A stretch of DNA of 32,161 nt, taken from positions 1-32,161 of the forward strand of contig NZ_JABCQF010000017.1 of the NCBI RefSeq assembly GCF_015244705.1, written 5' to 3'. How positions within the stretch are numbered: the first letter of the stretch is position 1; every line of letters begins with the position of its first letter. The notes beneath the pieces were generated by a model. The model was not told where the DNA came from. It worked only from the letters and a program-made list of their open reading frames with translations, and made no database searches. Below are positions 7,720 through 15,067 of this stretch, one piece after another. The position numbers and the translations under genes were made by a program. Origin of the DNA: Gluconobacter potus (GTDB lineage Bacteria; Pseudomonadota; Alphaproteobacteria; Acetobacterales; Acetobacteraceae).

Positions 7720-8256
7720 ATGCTCTTGACCATGACGTCTCCCTCCCCCGATCCCGTCCGTCTGACCGAAGCCCTTTTCTTCCAGAGCAGCGGTCCTGTG
7801 TCCCGGACGACACTGGTACGTGTCTTGGGAGAGGACGTGGAGATCGCCCAGATCCTGAGCGAGGTGGCGAGGCGTACCAAGGGGCTGGGGTTTGAACTCG
7901 TCGCGGTCGGAGACGGGTGGATGTTCCGCACCGCTCCCGATCTCGCAGAGGCCCTGAGAAGTGTACTGGAGAGGCCCCCCGAACGCCTGCCCCGCGCCGT
8001 GCTCGAGGTGTTGCTGCTGATTGCTGCGCGTCAGCCGGTCACCCGGCCCGAGATCGAAAGCTTCCGGGATGCCGCCCTGCCCCAGAAGACCCTGGCCCTA
8101 CTGCAGGAGAAAGGCCTCATTCGTAGTGTCGGCCGCAAGCCGGTGCCCGGCCAGCCTCAGCTCTGGGCCACGACCGAAGCCTTCCTCGTGACCTATGGCC
8201 TGCGATCCTTGGCGGAACTAGATCCGCTGCTCGAAGGCCTGAGAGGCCCACTCTAA
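7720..8256 (+). CDS. scpB: ScpB-like segregation and condensation protein
   Basis: This 178-residue protein resembles ScpB, the winged-helix dimer that joins the kleisin ScpA in the bacterial Smc condensin. The family pattern is visible: EALFFQSSGPVSRTTLVRVLGE (first winged helix), VGDGWMFRTAPDLAEALR, then the conserved central segment RLPRAVLEVLLLIAARQPVTRPEIESFR and LLQEKGLIRSVGRKPVPGQPQLWATTEAFL. Chromosomal scpB normally sits next to scpA. Here a recombinase and another gene separate the two, and no smc gene is present, so the pair presumably uses the host Smc or has been repurposed. An alternative in-frame ATG lies at 7732. Confidence 0.88.
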   Translation: MLLTMTSPSPDPVRLTEALFFQSSGPVSRTTLVRVLGEDVEIAQILSEVARRTKGLGFELVAVGDGWMFRTAPDLAEALRSVLERPPERLPRAVLEVLLLIAARQPVTRPEIESFRDAALPQKTLALLQEKGLIRSVGRKPVPGQPQLWATTEAFLVTYGLRSLAELDPLLEGLRGPL

Positions 8257-8303
8257 ACCCTTTTGGGCTCGTTCTACGGGTTTCTAGGACTGTTTTCGGT
8301 CGT

Positions 8304-8340
8304 TCTAACACGTGGTAATGTTCTCTTACCGCGTGTTAGA
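8304..8340. other. Long inverted repeat, candidate tyrosine-recombinase core site
   Basis: TCTAACACGTGGTAA and TTACCGCGTGTTAGA form 15-base arms with one mismatch around a 7-base spacer (TGTTCTC at 8319-8325). The layout of two facing arms around a 6-8 base spacer is that of dif, lox and FRT core sites. It lies between scpB and the tyrosine recombinase gene. No T-run follows, which argues against a terminator. An operator is the main alternative. Confidence 0.55.
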
Positions 8341-8406
8341 TCAGGGTTGCCTTAATTGCTGTCTCACAGCAGACTCATTGGATATTTCAGAGGGAAGATC
8401 ACCGGC

Positions 8407-9405
8407 ATGACAGTCCCGACAGATCCCGCAGTGCGTCTTGCCGAAGCACCCTCCCCTGCTCTGCAGAGTGCTCTCGACGCAGCAAAAGACAGTGCCCGGA
8501 CCGCGGCCTATGCCCCTGAAACCCTCCGAGCCTATGCCCATGACTGGCAGGCCTTCTGTCACTGGTGCGACGAACACGACACGTCCCCGCTTCCGGCCGC
8601 CCCTCCCGTCGTTGCGGCCTGGCTGCACAGTCTGGCGCCCCATTTCAGCCGCTCGGCCCTCAACCGCCGACTGGCGGCCATTGGCTATCAGCATCGCATG
8701 CGGGGACTGGAGTGGAGTTCTGGCCACGCTGCCATTCGCACCACCCTGCGTGCGGCAGGACGTCTGTATGGCACACCTCAGAAACAGGCCGCCGCCCTGA
8801 CCTCGCAGGAACTTCGCAAACTCGTTGCTCCCGAACAGGGCAAAACCGTCGAAACGCTGCCGGATCTGCGCGACCGGGCTCTTCTGCTCATTGGCTTTTC
8901 CGGTGCGCTGCGGCGTTCAGAGCTGGTCGCCCTCACAACAGAGACCGTCCGGATCATCGGCACCGGCCTGAAGCTCCATATCACCCGCAGCAAAACCGAC
9001 CCAGAACAGCGGGGCGAAGAGGTATTTCTCCCCCGTGGCAAGCATCGCGAAACCTGCCCGGTTCTGGCTCTGGAACGCTGGCTGAAGAAAGCCGAGATTA
9101 CGGACGGTCCCCTCTTCCGGTCGATCAACCGCTGGGAGCAGGTCGGACGCGATGCCCTGCATCCGGATGCCGTTCGGCAGATCCTGCTACGTCGTGCCAG
9201 GGTGGCCGGGCTCAAGATTGCCTCCGGAGAACGCCTCAGCCCGCATGGGCTGCGCGCCGGCTTCGTTACCGAGGCCTTCCGGGCCAATGCGCGGGACGAG
9301 CAGATCATGGCCCACACCCGTCATCGCGACCTGCGCAGCATGCGCCGCTATGTCCGTCGGGCCCGCCTGGACCTGGACTCTCCTGCGCATCTTCTGGATT
9401 TGTAA
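8407..9405 (+). CDS. Tyrosine recombinase / Xer-like integrase
   Basis: This 332-residue site-specific recombinase has an N-terminal SAM-like core-binding domain (about residues 20-110: YAPETLRAYAHDWQAFCHWC) and a C-terminal catalytic domain. Catalytic residues can be followed: Arg in FSGALRRSELVAL, Lys in ITRSKTDPEQRG, the HGLR box, a His in MAHTRHRD and the nucleophilic Tyr in RSMRRYVRR. The frame extends to a TTG at 8356, but the ATG at 8407 after GAGGGAAG is preferred. It lies between scpB and the gene at 9409, three bases from the latter. Context suggests multimer resolution of the replicon. Confidence 0.9.
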   Translation: MTVPTDPAVRLAEAPSPALQSALDAAKDSARTAAYAPETLRAYAHDWQAFCHWCDEHDTSPLPAAPPVVAAWLHSLAPHFSRSALNRRLAAIGYQHRMRGLEWSSGHAAIRTTLRAAGRLYGTPQKQAAALTSQELRKLVAPEQGKTVETLPDLRDRALLLIGFSGALRRSELVALTTETVRIIGTGLKLHITRSKTDPEQRGEEVFLPRGKHRETCPVLALERWLKKAEITDGPLFRSINRWEQVGRDALHPDAVRQILLRRARVAGLKIASGERLSPHGLRAGFVTEAFRANARDEQIMAHTRHRDLRSMRRYVRRARLDLDSPAHLLDL

Positions 9406-9408
9406 GCC

Positions 9409-10194
9409 GTGCCCCAAACTACTGCTGAAATCATCGCAGATGTTGATGCCACGGTCGCACGCCTGGAAGCTTATCGGCTTGAGCTCGAAGCGCGGCCGAT
9501 TACCCACAGCTACAGTGAGCAGACCCTGACGGAGTATGAGGAACAAGATGCCGGGTTTCGTCTTCTCACCCGTCCGACTCTTCCCCGTCATGCCCCCAGG
9601 CCACCGGCGAGCGGCACGGTGTTTCCAATCTCGGGGTCAGAGCTTGCAGAGCCGGAGCCCTATCCCGCTCCGCCCCTTTTCAATCCCCAGCCGGACTGGT
9701 TAGCGCATGTCCTGACCGTCACTGGCCCAGAAGCTGTGCTAGGCCGGTTCCGGGCGGAAGCGGCTGGTACCGGCCACCTACCGTGGGGGCCAGATGTCAG
9801 CGATCCCGAAGATCTGGGCCGGAACTTTCTTACCCAGGATGCCCGAACGACCGCATTAATCGACCAAATTGTCCAGAGCCAGAGGGGTCTTCTCGCTCAG
9901 GAAGCCGGATCGAGCTCCGTCCCGTTTGACCTCAACGCCCTCTGCCCCATGCCTCTGGATCTTCTTGCCCTCGGCCCCGCTTCCCCCACGACACAGAGCT
10001 GGCTCTGGGAACACTGGGGAACCTCTCGGCCACTGCAGCAGGTCGAAGTCATGGACGGGCATCCGAAAAAGGGCACCAACCGCTGGAGTGTTTCTTTCTG
10101 GTCGGCGGACTGGACGCCCTGGGCGGCTCTTCAGGAAATTGCGACCCATTGGCCCGACCTCATTTTTTCCGTCCGCCCGCTTTACGATGTCTGA
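9409..10194 (+). CDS. Protein with Api92/YubB-like ferredoxin-fold C-terminal domain
   Basis: This 261-residue protein starts at a GTG three bases after the recombinase stop. The N-terminal half is proline-rich and unassigned, with a helical start (IIADVDATVARLEAYRLELEA). The C-terminal part reads SWLWEHWGTSRPLQQVE ... NRWSVSFWSADWTPWAALQEIATHWPDLIFSVR. This fits the pattern of the ferredoxin-like domain in Api92/YubB-type plasmid and phage proteins (WGT, then aromatic-rich strand, then a P-D-L-F motif). Its function is unknown. The last 8 bases overlap scpA, indicating translational coupling in one operon. Confidence 0.65.
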   Translation: MPQTTAEIIADVDATVARLEAYRLELEARPITHSYSEQTLTEYEEQDAGFRLLTRPTLPRHAPRPPASGTVFPISGSELAEPEPYPAPPLFNPQPDWLAHVLTVTGPEAVLGRFRAEAAGTGHLPWGPDVSDPEDLGRNFLTQDARTTALIDQIVQSQRGLLAQEAGSSSVPFDLNALCPMPLDLLALGPASPTTQSWLWEHWGTSRPLQQVEVMDGHPKKGTNRWSVSFWSADWTPWAALQEIATHWPDLIFSVRPLYDV

Positions 10195-10966
10195 GGGAGC
10201 ACTTCTGGAGGCTGGAGCATGGCAGGGCCCGCTGGAAGCGCTGCTGCAGGCTGTCCGCCGTCACGCCGTAGATCTTCGGACGCTTCCGCTAACCGAGCTG
10301 ATCGACCGGTTTTTAGCCTGTGTGGAGGACGGCTTGAGAGACCGTCCTCTCGAACAGACCGCAGACGAGCTGGTGCTGGCCGCGACCCTGGTGCAGATGC
10401 GCTCCGCTCTGCTGCTCCGGAGCGACGCGGCTGACCACAGCGCAGCGCGCTCAGCCGCCGAGCACATCCAGCGGGTTCTGCTTCGGAAAGACACGCTTCA
10501 GAGGGCTGTTGAGATTCTTGAACGCCGCCCCGTCCTGGGAGACGACGTTTTCGGACGCGGGAGTGTGGTCCCCTCGCTTTCTGTCGCTGAGACAGCATCT
10601 CTCATCCTCACCCGGGATCTGCTTGACGCGCTTTTGTCTGTTTCCCGTCGGCGGGCGCAGCTGATGCCTGAAGAAAGCATTTTTCTTCCCTCAGCTCTGC
10701 CCCGTCTATCCGTTCAAGACGCCGTCGCGTGGTGGCAGCAGAAGCTTTGCGAACATTCGGAGAGCGCGTGGGACCTCATCGAGGGCGTGATGAGTCTCTC
10801 TCCCACGGAAACCCCTCAAAGCTTAACACACCGCAAGGCCGCGTGGGCTGTTCATCTTGCGGCAGTTTTGGAGTTGGCAAGGAACGGAGAGCTGGTGCTT
10901 CAGCAGCTAACTTGCGGCGAAAAACTTAAGGTCGTCAACGCGAAGCCCAGCATAAACCGTTGTTGA
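10187..10966 (+). CDS. scpA: ScpA-like kleisin (segregation and condensation protein)
   Basis: This 259-residue protein has an N-terminal ScpA signature, WQGPLEALLQAVRRHAVDLRTLPLTELIDRFL, followed by LEQTADELVLAATLVQMRSALLLRSD, the helical Smc-neck-binding part of the kleisin. The C-terminal winged helix is seen as AAVLELARNGELVLQQ. The ATG at 10187 overlaps the previous stop (ATGTCTGA), so the start is well supported, although the open frame reaches back to 9869. The middle is divergent and arginine-rich compared with chromosomal ScpA. It is the last gene of the scpB-recombinase-Api92-scpA run. A plasmid-specific role in condensation or partition is inferred. Confidence 0.8.
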   Translation: MSEGALLEAGAWQGPLEALLQAVRRHAVDLRTLPLTELIDRFLACVEDGLRDRPLEQTADELVLAATLVQMRSALLLRSDAADHSAARSAAEHIQRVLLRKDTLQRAVEILERRPVLGDDVFGRGSVVPSLSVAETASLILTRDLLDALLSVSRRRAQLMPEESIFLPSALPRLSVQDAVAWWQQKLCEHSESAWDLIEGVMSLSPTETPQSLTHRKAAWAVHLAAVLELARNGELVLQQLTCGEKLKVVNAKPSINRC

Positions 10967-11128
10967 GCACGATATGGGTCAAATCGGGATCTACAAATAG
11001 AATTTATAATCCGGGTCCCTGTCCCGGAGGACTTAAAAACGATAACATGTAAAACTGCGCTAAAGAGAAAGACTATTCGGTCGAAATTCGACACCGATTC
11101 TGTATGACCTATCCAGTATTAGCGATGA

Positions 11129-11446
11129 CTATACCCTGTTGCTCGCGGAAATATATACTTCGTTATCTTCGCGTTTTCCTACCGAAATTACAAAGATTAT
11201 GATTTTATCCTCTTCAATAGAGTAGACGAGCCGGTAACCATCAGACCTTAGTTTTATTTTATAATATCCGGTTAAGGGGCCATGAAGTGCGTTAGATGGA
11301 GAATATGGGTTCTTCTCCAGATTCCTCAACTTATTTAGAAACTTCTTACGAATACTTCCGTCGAGCGAATCCCACTCTTCCAGTGCTTCGTCGTCAAACT
11401 TAATCTTATAAATCTTCTTTCCAAGCTCAGCGTTGAGATCAGTCAT
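11129..11446 (-). CDS. RelE/ParE-superfamily toxin
   Basis: This 105-residue toxin is probably of the RelE/YafQ-like mRNA interferase type. The family core is visible: ALEEWDSLDGSIRKKFLNKLRNL, then NPYSPSNALHGPLTGYYKIKLRSDGYRLVYSIEEDKIIIFVISVGKRED. The ATG at 11446 overlaps the antitoxin gene by 8 bases, the normal toxin-antitoxin coupling. A DNA-gyrase-targeting ParE activity cannot be excluded from sequence. Confidence 0.9.
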   Translation of the reverse strand: MTDLNAELGKKIYKIKFDDEALEEWDSLDGSIRKKFLNKLRNLEKNPYSPSNALHGPLTGYYKIKLRSDGYRLVYSIEEDKIIIFVISVGKREDNEVYISASNRV

Positions 11447-11714
11447 CGTGACGAGCAGCAAGTTCAGCGAGCGTCATTGCGCCACTTGCCTTGCGAGGCT
11501 TGGCAGCCCTTCGCCGGACAATATCCAGAAGGTCCGCGTCTTCATCGCTGATGACCCGCCGCGAAACAGGAAGGCGTTTGTTCTCTGCGATGTACTGCAT
11601 GGTGTCGCGCAATACGTCGGACAGCTTAACGTGCAGTCCATCGAGTGCTTCTTGCGTGTCCGCCTTCAGCTGTTTGTCGCAACGAAAACTTACGGCAGCA
11701 TCGATTGTCGACAT
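11439..11714 (-). CDS. RelB/DinJ-like antitoxin
   Basis: This 91-residue antitoxin has an N-terminal ribbon-helix-helix region (DAAVSFRCDKQLKADTQEALDGLHVKLSDVLRDTM) and a toxin-binding C-terminus. The start at 11714 follows GGAAGGA at good spacing; the frame extends upstream to 11762 without such support. It is the first gene of the two-gene operon. Its promoter would lie between 11715 and the first iteron at 11798, so its repression could be affected by RepA bound at the origin. Confidence 0.85.
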   Translation of the reverse strand: MSTIDAAVSFRCDKQLKADTQEALDGLHVKLSDVLRDTMQYIAENKRLPVSRRVISDEDADLLDIVRRRAAKPRKASGAMTLAELAARHDD

Positions 11715-11797
11715 GTCTGGATCCTTCCTCATACTTTCGATCAACACATATCGTATATGCAAATGTATTTCAAATGAAATTCAAGAAGAGCAAGGAG

Positions 11798-12137
11798 ATG
11801 TGAACCTTGCCACGCAATATGCCCAGGATGTGAACCTTGCCTGCGCCCGATTCCTACCCATCCTTACGAGATGTGAACCTTGCCGCAGCTTGGGGATAAG
11901 AAAAGATGTGAACCTTGCCACGGGCTTAAACAACTTTCTAAAGATGTGAATGTTGCCTCAGGGGGAGAAAATCATCTTTAGGAAAATGCTTTTAAAACAG
12001 CAGGTTGCAAAAGTTGTTAATGTGAACCTTGCCAACCAATCTATATCCTCAATAAGAATCTTATATATTGCTCCGTAGGCAAGGTTCACATCTCCCTGAC
12101 TTCAAAGCAAAACCTGTGGATGAGGCAAGGTTCACAT
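11798..12137. repeat. Iteron array of a RepA-type plasmid origin
   Basis: The 14-base iteron ATGTGAACCTTGCC occurs exactly on the plus strand at 11798, 11828, 11871, 11906 and 12020. A variant (ATGTGAATGTTGCC) lies at 11944. The reverse complement, GGCAAGGTTCACAT, occurs at 12078-12091 and 12124-12137, the last copy ending 18 bases before repA. Spacing is irregular (30, 43, 35, 38, 76 bases). Direct iterons at an origin bind the Rep initiator, and inverted copies over the rep promoter usually mediate autorepression. The segment from 12034 to 12075 is AT-rich and could be the melting region. Confidence 0.9.
12115..12123 (-). other. DnaA-box-like site in the origin
   Basis: TGTGGATGA matches the reverse of the DnaA box TTATCCACA at eight of nine positions. 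It sits between the two inverted iterons and repA, where a host DnaA site would be expected. Confidence 0.45.
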
Positions 12138-12155
12138 TGCGCGTTCTAGATTTGC

Positions 12156-13205
12156 ATGTTTCAGTCCTTCGCATCGAACTCATACGCGCAGTTGCAGGAC
12201 GAGGCATTGAAGACAAAAAAGCTCCACGACCTTGTTCTTGACCATGGGCCAGAAGAAACTGTCAGATCGGCTGAGAGCGCAGTTCTTGCCCGAGAGGAAA
12301 GCCTTGACCCTCAACTTTCCCTATTGGACGCCTTAGCAGGCAGGTCTGGTCGTAGAATAGCCGATACAGCTCTATCTGCCGTTGTCCGTGAAGCTGAAGG
12401 AAGGGTAGCGCCAGGACATTCGTATTCAGCTTGGTCGTTAACAGGTTTGCCCCATCGCGACATTCCTTTGGGTACCGACTGGCGTATCCGCGGTGATTTT
12501 GCTGATCTAGTCATTCGTCCGGGAATTCGCATTGAAGAAGAAGGCGAGGAGCAGCTCGGCGTTCCCTTCGGGACTATAGCAAGACTACTGCTTATCGACT
12601 GGCAAAGCCGTTCGATAGAAACAAATTCTAGAGAAATTTATATCGGGAAATCCCCCGCTGAGCTCGCGAACCGAATGGGCTTAGGCCGCGGAGGCCCAAC
12701 AAATAACCGGCTTAGGGAACAATTAGAGCGCCTTGTGAACTGCACTATCACCTTCCGTTTTGGTAAAGATGATGCGGGCGTTATAGTCAATGAACGGATT
12801 GTAGAAGCGTATAAGTATTCGGGAAAGGTAGATCCTAGATCAAAAAGCAAGACGAGATGGATTGAGCGTATTGTTCTGTCTGAAGCCTACTTTAATGAGC
12901 TCAAGAAGCATCCTGTAAGAATCGACAGAGAGGCCATCAAAGATATTCAGACATCACCACAAGCAATTGATGCGTACCTTTGGTTGGCCTTCAGGCTTCA
13001 TGTTTTGCAATCTGATACCTTCGTCAGTTGGCCATCACTTTGGAAAAGTTTTGGTCATCAATACAAGTTGTTGAGAACATTCAAACGGGAGTTTCTAGAG
13101 CCCTTCTCAATCGCTCATGCTGCTTATCCTAATTCACGCGTCGATATTTCTGAACGAGGCATCACCCTAAAACCTTCTCCTCCACCGGTACCATTGAAAG
13201 CCTAA
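12156..13205 (+). CDS. repA: Plasmid replication initiator RepA
   Basis: This 349-residue protein resembles plasmid-encoded RepA (RepA_C, PF04796) initiators of Alphaproteobacteria. Recognisable segments include GVPFGTIARLLLIDWQSRSI, IYIGKSPAELANRMGLGRGG, LREQLERLVNCTITF, and near the C-terminus IDAYLWLAFRLH and WPSLWKSFGHQYKLLRTFKREF (winged-helix-like). It binds the iterons upstream to start replication. The iteron array ending 18 bases before its ATG implies self-repression. Base composition is lower in GC than the scp cluster, suggesting a separate origin. Confidence 0.9.
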   Translation: MFQSFASNSYAQLQDEALKTKKLHDLVLDHGPEETVRSAESAVLAREESLDPQLSLLDALAGRSGRRIADTALSAVVREAEGRVAPGHSYSAWSLTGLPHRDIPLGTDWRIRGDFADLVIRPGIRIEEEGEEQLGVPFGTIARLLLIDWQSRSIETNSREIYIGKSPAELANRMGLGRGGPTNNRLREQLERLVNCTITFRFGKDDAGVIVNERIVEAYKYSGKVDPRSKSKTRWIERIVLSEAYFNELKKHPVRIDREAIKDIQTSPQAIDAYLWLAFRLHVLQSDTFVSWPSLWKSFGHQYKLLRTFKREFLEPFSIAHAAYPNSRVDISERGITLKPSPPPVPLKA

Positions 13206-13376
13206 CCTCTTCAGAGCTAGGAAAATTACTTCACCGATGACCTTAGGAGAGAACTTTTTTCGAGATATCGGAAAAGGGGCAAGCCCTTGGGGGAACTGAT
13301 ACATAGACAGGAGCAGCTATACGCTTAGCTTGTCGTGAAACCCTTGCTGCGCAGTTTCCGACATAGAAGTCATTAA
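13206..13376. other. Spacer between repA and an IS element
   Basis: No gene, clear terminator or iteron was seen here. The right edge at 13376 is an IS junction with no recognisable duplication on the far side. Confidence 0.4.
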
Positions 13377-13441
13377 GAGGTGGTCCCCATTTTTCGGACA
13401 GGGCGATAAGCTATCATCTGGCCTGAACGAGGACGGGTTTT

Positions 13442-13753
13442 ATGGGTAAGGTTACGCGGAAACGGTATGCGGCAGAGTTCAAGTCACGGGTTGCGCTGGA
13501 GGCGATCCGTGGGGAACTGACGCTGGCGGAACTGGCTTCGAAACATGGCGTGCATCAGACGATGATCGCCCAATGGAAGCGCCAGGCGATCGAAGGCATG
13601 GCAAGCCTTTTTTCTGGTAAGTCAGTAACGGAACCTTCAGTCAGCCCTGCTGATGTAGAGAAACTGCACGCCAAGATCGGCCAGTTGCTGGTGGAACGGG
13701 ATTTTTTGCGGGATGCCTCTGCTCGGTTGGGCGTGATCAGAGGCGGCAGATGA
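13442..13753 (+). CDS. IS3-family transposase orfA
   Basis: This 103-residue DNA-binding subunit has an N-terminal helix-turn-helix of transposase_8 type ([41 protein letters not shown]). A short C-terminal helix follows (VEKLHAKIGQLLVERDFLRDAS). It overlaps orfB as ATGA at 13750-13753. The first 39 codons are repeated on the minus strand at 1-117 with one base difference. Confidence 0.93.
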   Translation: MGKVTRKRYAAEFKSRVALEAIRGELTLAELASKHGVHQTMIAQWKRQAIEGMASLFSGKSVTEPSVSPADVEKLHAKIGQLLVERDFLRDASARLGVIRGGR

Positions 13754-14628
13754 TTGACCCGAAGAGAGCATGCCTGCCGATAATCCGGCAATGCACGCTG
13801 CTGCAACTCAACCGGTCGGGCGTTTACTATCGGCCTGTGCCACAGAGCGAGGCCAATCTGGAGCTGATGCGGCTGATCGACGCCCAGTTCCTGGAAACGC
13901 CCTATTATGGCTCACGGCAGATGACATGGCATCTGCGCCGCCTGGGACATGAAGTGGGCCGCAAGCGGGTCCGGCGGATCATGGCGATCATGGGCCTGCG
14001 GGCGATCTACCAGAAGCCGCGCACGACCGTGCCTCATCCGGAGCATCGGAAATATCCATATCTGCTGCGGGATCTGGTCATCAATCGGCCTGACCAGGTC
14101 TGGTGTTCCGATATCACATATATTCCCATGAAACGGGGATTTCTCTATCTCGTGGCGATCATGGACTGGTTCACGCGCAAGGTCCTGTCCTGGCGTCTGT
14201 CGAACACGATGGACGTGGAGTTCTGTATCGAGGCGCTACAGGATGCCCTCATGCGCTATGGCGCCCCGGACATTTTCAATACTGACCAGGGGTCGCAATT
14301 TACGACACCCCGTTTCAGCGGGATACTGGAAGAGCGTCAGATCCGCATCAGCATGGATGGGCGCGGTCGCTGGCTGGACAACGTGTTTATCGAGCGTCTG
14401 TGGCGGTCGCTGAAATATGAATGCGTCTACCTGCACGCGTTCGAGACCGGATCAGAGCTGAGGGCCGGGCTTGGCAGATGGATCGCCCATTATAACGAAA
14501 GGCGTCCGCATATGGCGCTGGCTGGACGTACGCCCGATGAGGCGTATCATGACGTGCCGACATCATCTGGTCCGGGGTTAACCCCGGACCAGATGGCCAA
14601 CAGCAACGCTGTCAGAAGGGCGGCATAA
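13750..14628 (+). CDS. IS3-family transposase orfB (integrase core)
   Basis: This 292-residue DDE recombinase has an HTH_21-like N-terminus (SRQMTWHLRRLGHEVGRKRVRRIM) and an rve integrase core. Catalytic residues are visible as D in VWCSDITYIP, D in FNTDQGSQFT and E in FIERLWRSLKYE. The length is normal for the family and no disruption was seen. Near the 3' end the coding DNA contains a 32-base perfect palindrome (14564-14595). Confidence 0.95.
   Translation: MIDPKRACLPIIRQCTLLQLNRSGVYYRPVPQSEANLELMRLIDAQFLETPYYGSRQMTWHLRRLGHEVGRKRVRRIMAIMGLRAIYQKPRTTVPHPEHRKYPYLLRDLVINRPDQVWCSDITYIPMKRGFLYLVAIMDWFTRKVLSWRLSNTMDVEFCIEALQDALMRYGAPDIFNTDQGSQFTTPRFSGILEERQIRISMDGRGRWLDNVFIERLWRSLKYECVYLHAFETGSELRAGLGRWIAHYNERRPHMALAGRTPDEAYHDVPTSSGPGLTPDQMANSNAVRRAA
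14564..14595. repeat. 32-base perfect palindrome inside orfB
   Basis: CATCTGGTCCGGGGTT is followed at once by its exact reverse complement. It lies within the last 25 codons of orfB (residues around SSGPGLTPDQM). It would fold into a very stable hairpin in mRNA, or a cruciform. It could act as a stop for read-through transcription leaving the IS, but no T-run follows. Confidence 0.7.
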
Positions 14629-14687
14629 CGACAACCGGGTATAGCTTATCAAGCCCGCAAAACTGTCCGAACGGACGGGACCACCTC

Positions 14688-14932
14688 ACTGTTCGTCCGA
14701 ACTGTCGGTATCACCCGGGCCACCATGAGGATCGGCCTTGCCAACATTGTCTATAATATGCGCCGCTTCCTCTTCCTCGAGAGGTTGAACGCAAGCGCGT
14801 AGCCATCCCACTGGCGATGGGCCGGGATCTGCTCAAAACGCAGAGCGAAAGTCACCCCGGAAACCCTCAATCAAATCGCCAAAAGCCTGAAATCGCTAGC
14901 CAAGCGCATCAACCAACGGTTCTTCGATCCCT
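14688..14932 (+). mobile_element. IS5-family element, 3' end fragment
   Basis: This fragment holds the last 37 or so codons of an IS5-family transposase (FVRTVGITRATMRIGLANIV ... RLNASA, stop at 14802), then the non-coding tail and right terminus ending CGATCCCTCC at 14932. It is closer to the copy at 24963-26073 than to the copy at 4737. The upstream part is missing where the IS3-family element ends at 14687. Confidence 0.9.
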
Positions 14933-15022
14933 CCATCTTCCATTCCATCAATCAATGCAAGAGAAATGGAATCACAGAGACAGACTCAAAACCAGAGGGT
15001 TTTTCGAACCCTCCAGGTGCTC
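14933..15022 (-). mobile_element. IS5-family left-end fragment abutting another IS5 right end
   Basis: Read on the minus strand from 15022, this begins GGAGGGTTCGAAAAACCC and continues as a diverged version of the left end of the element at 4737, stopping before the transposase start. It directly follows the right terminus of the fragment to its left, so two IS5 ends are fused here. The cargo region starts at 15023. Confidence 0.75.
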
Positions 15023-15067
15023 GCTCCTTTTTTAAGAGTGTAGAGCACGGTCGCCGGCTTTTCCGGA

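Larger units (their letters stand above)
13377..14687 (+). mobile_element. IS3-family insertion sequence, complete
   Basis: The element is 1311 bp. It starts GAGGTGGTCCCCATTTTTCG and ends with the facing sequence CGGACGGGACCACCTC. It carries orfA and orfB overlapping by ATGA and both intact, so this copy could be active. The right side abuts an IS5-family transposase fragment (14688 on). The left flank is not IS5 sequence, so an adjacent deletion or recombination is likely. A second, partial copy lies inverted at 1-182. Confidence 0.93.

Noticed and set aside
8304-8340. Rho-independent terminator after scpB
   Set aside because: The stem is long, but there is no T-run on either side and the spacer and arm layout fit a recombination core better. 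Not excluded completely.
8565-9428. 287-residue open frame overlapping the tyrosine recombinase
   Set aside because: It is a frame-shifted shadow of the recombinase; all catalytic motifs are in the 8407-9405 frame.
9869-10186. N-terminal extension of scpA to an upstream ATG
   Set aside because: The extension lies wholly over the 9409 gene, has no family similarity, and the ATG at 10187 gives the usual stop-start overlap and the ScpA signature.
11798-12137. CRISPR array
   Set aside because: Repeats are only 14 bases, occur in both orientations, have irregular spacing, and sit before repA with no cas genes. Iterons explain them.
14817-15035. 72-residue small gene after the IS3 element
   Set aside because: It is translated from the non-coding 3' tail of an IS5 element; the same frame appears at 24892-25080, so it is repeat sequence, not a gene.
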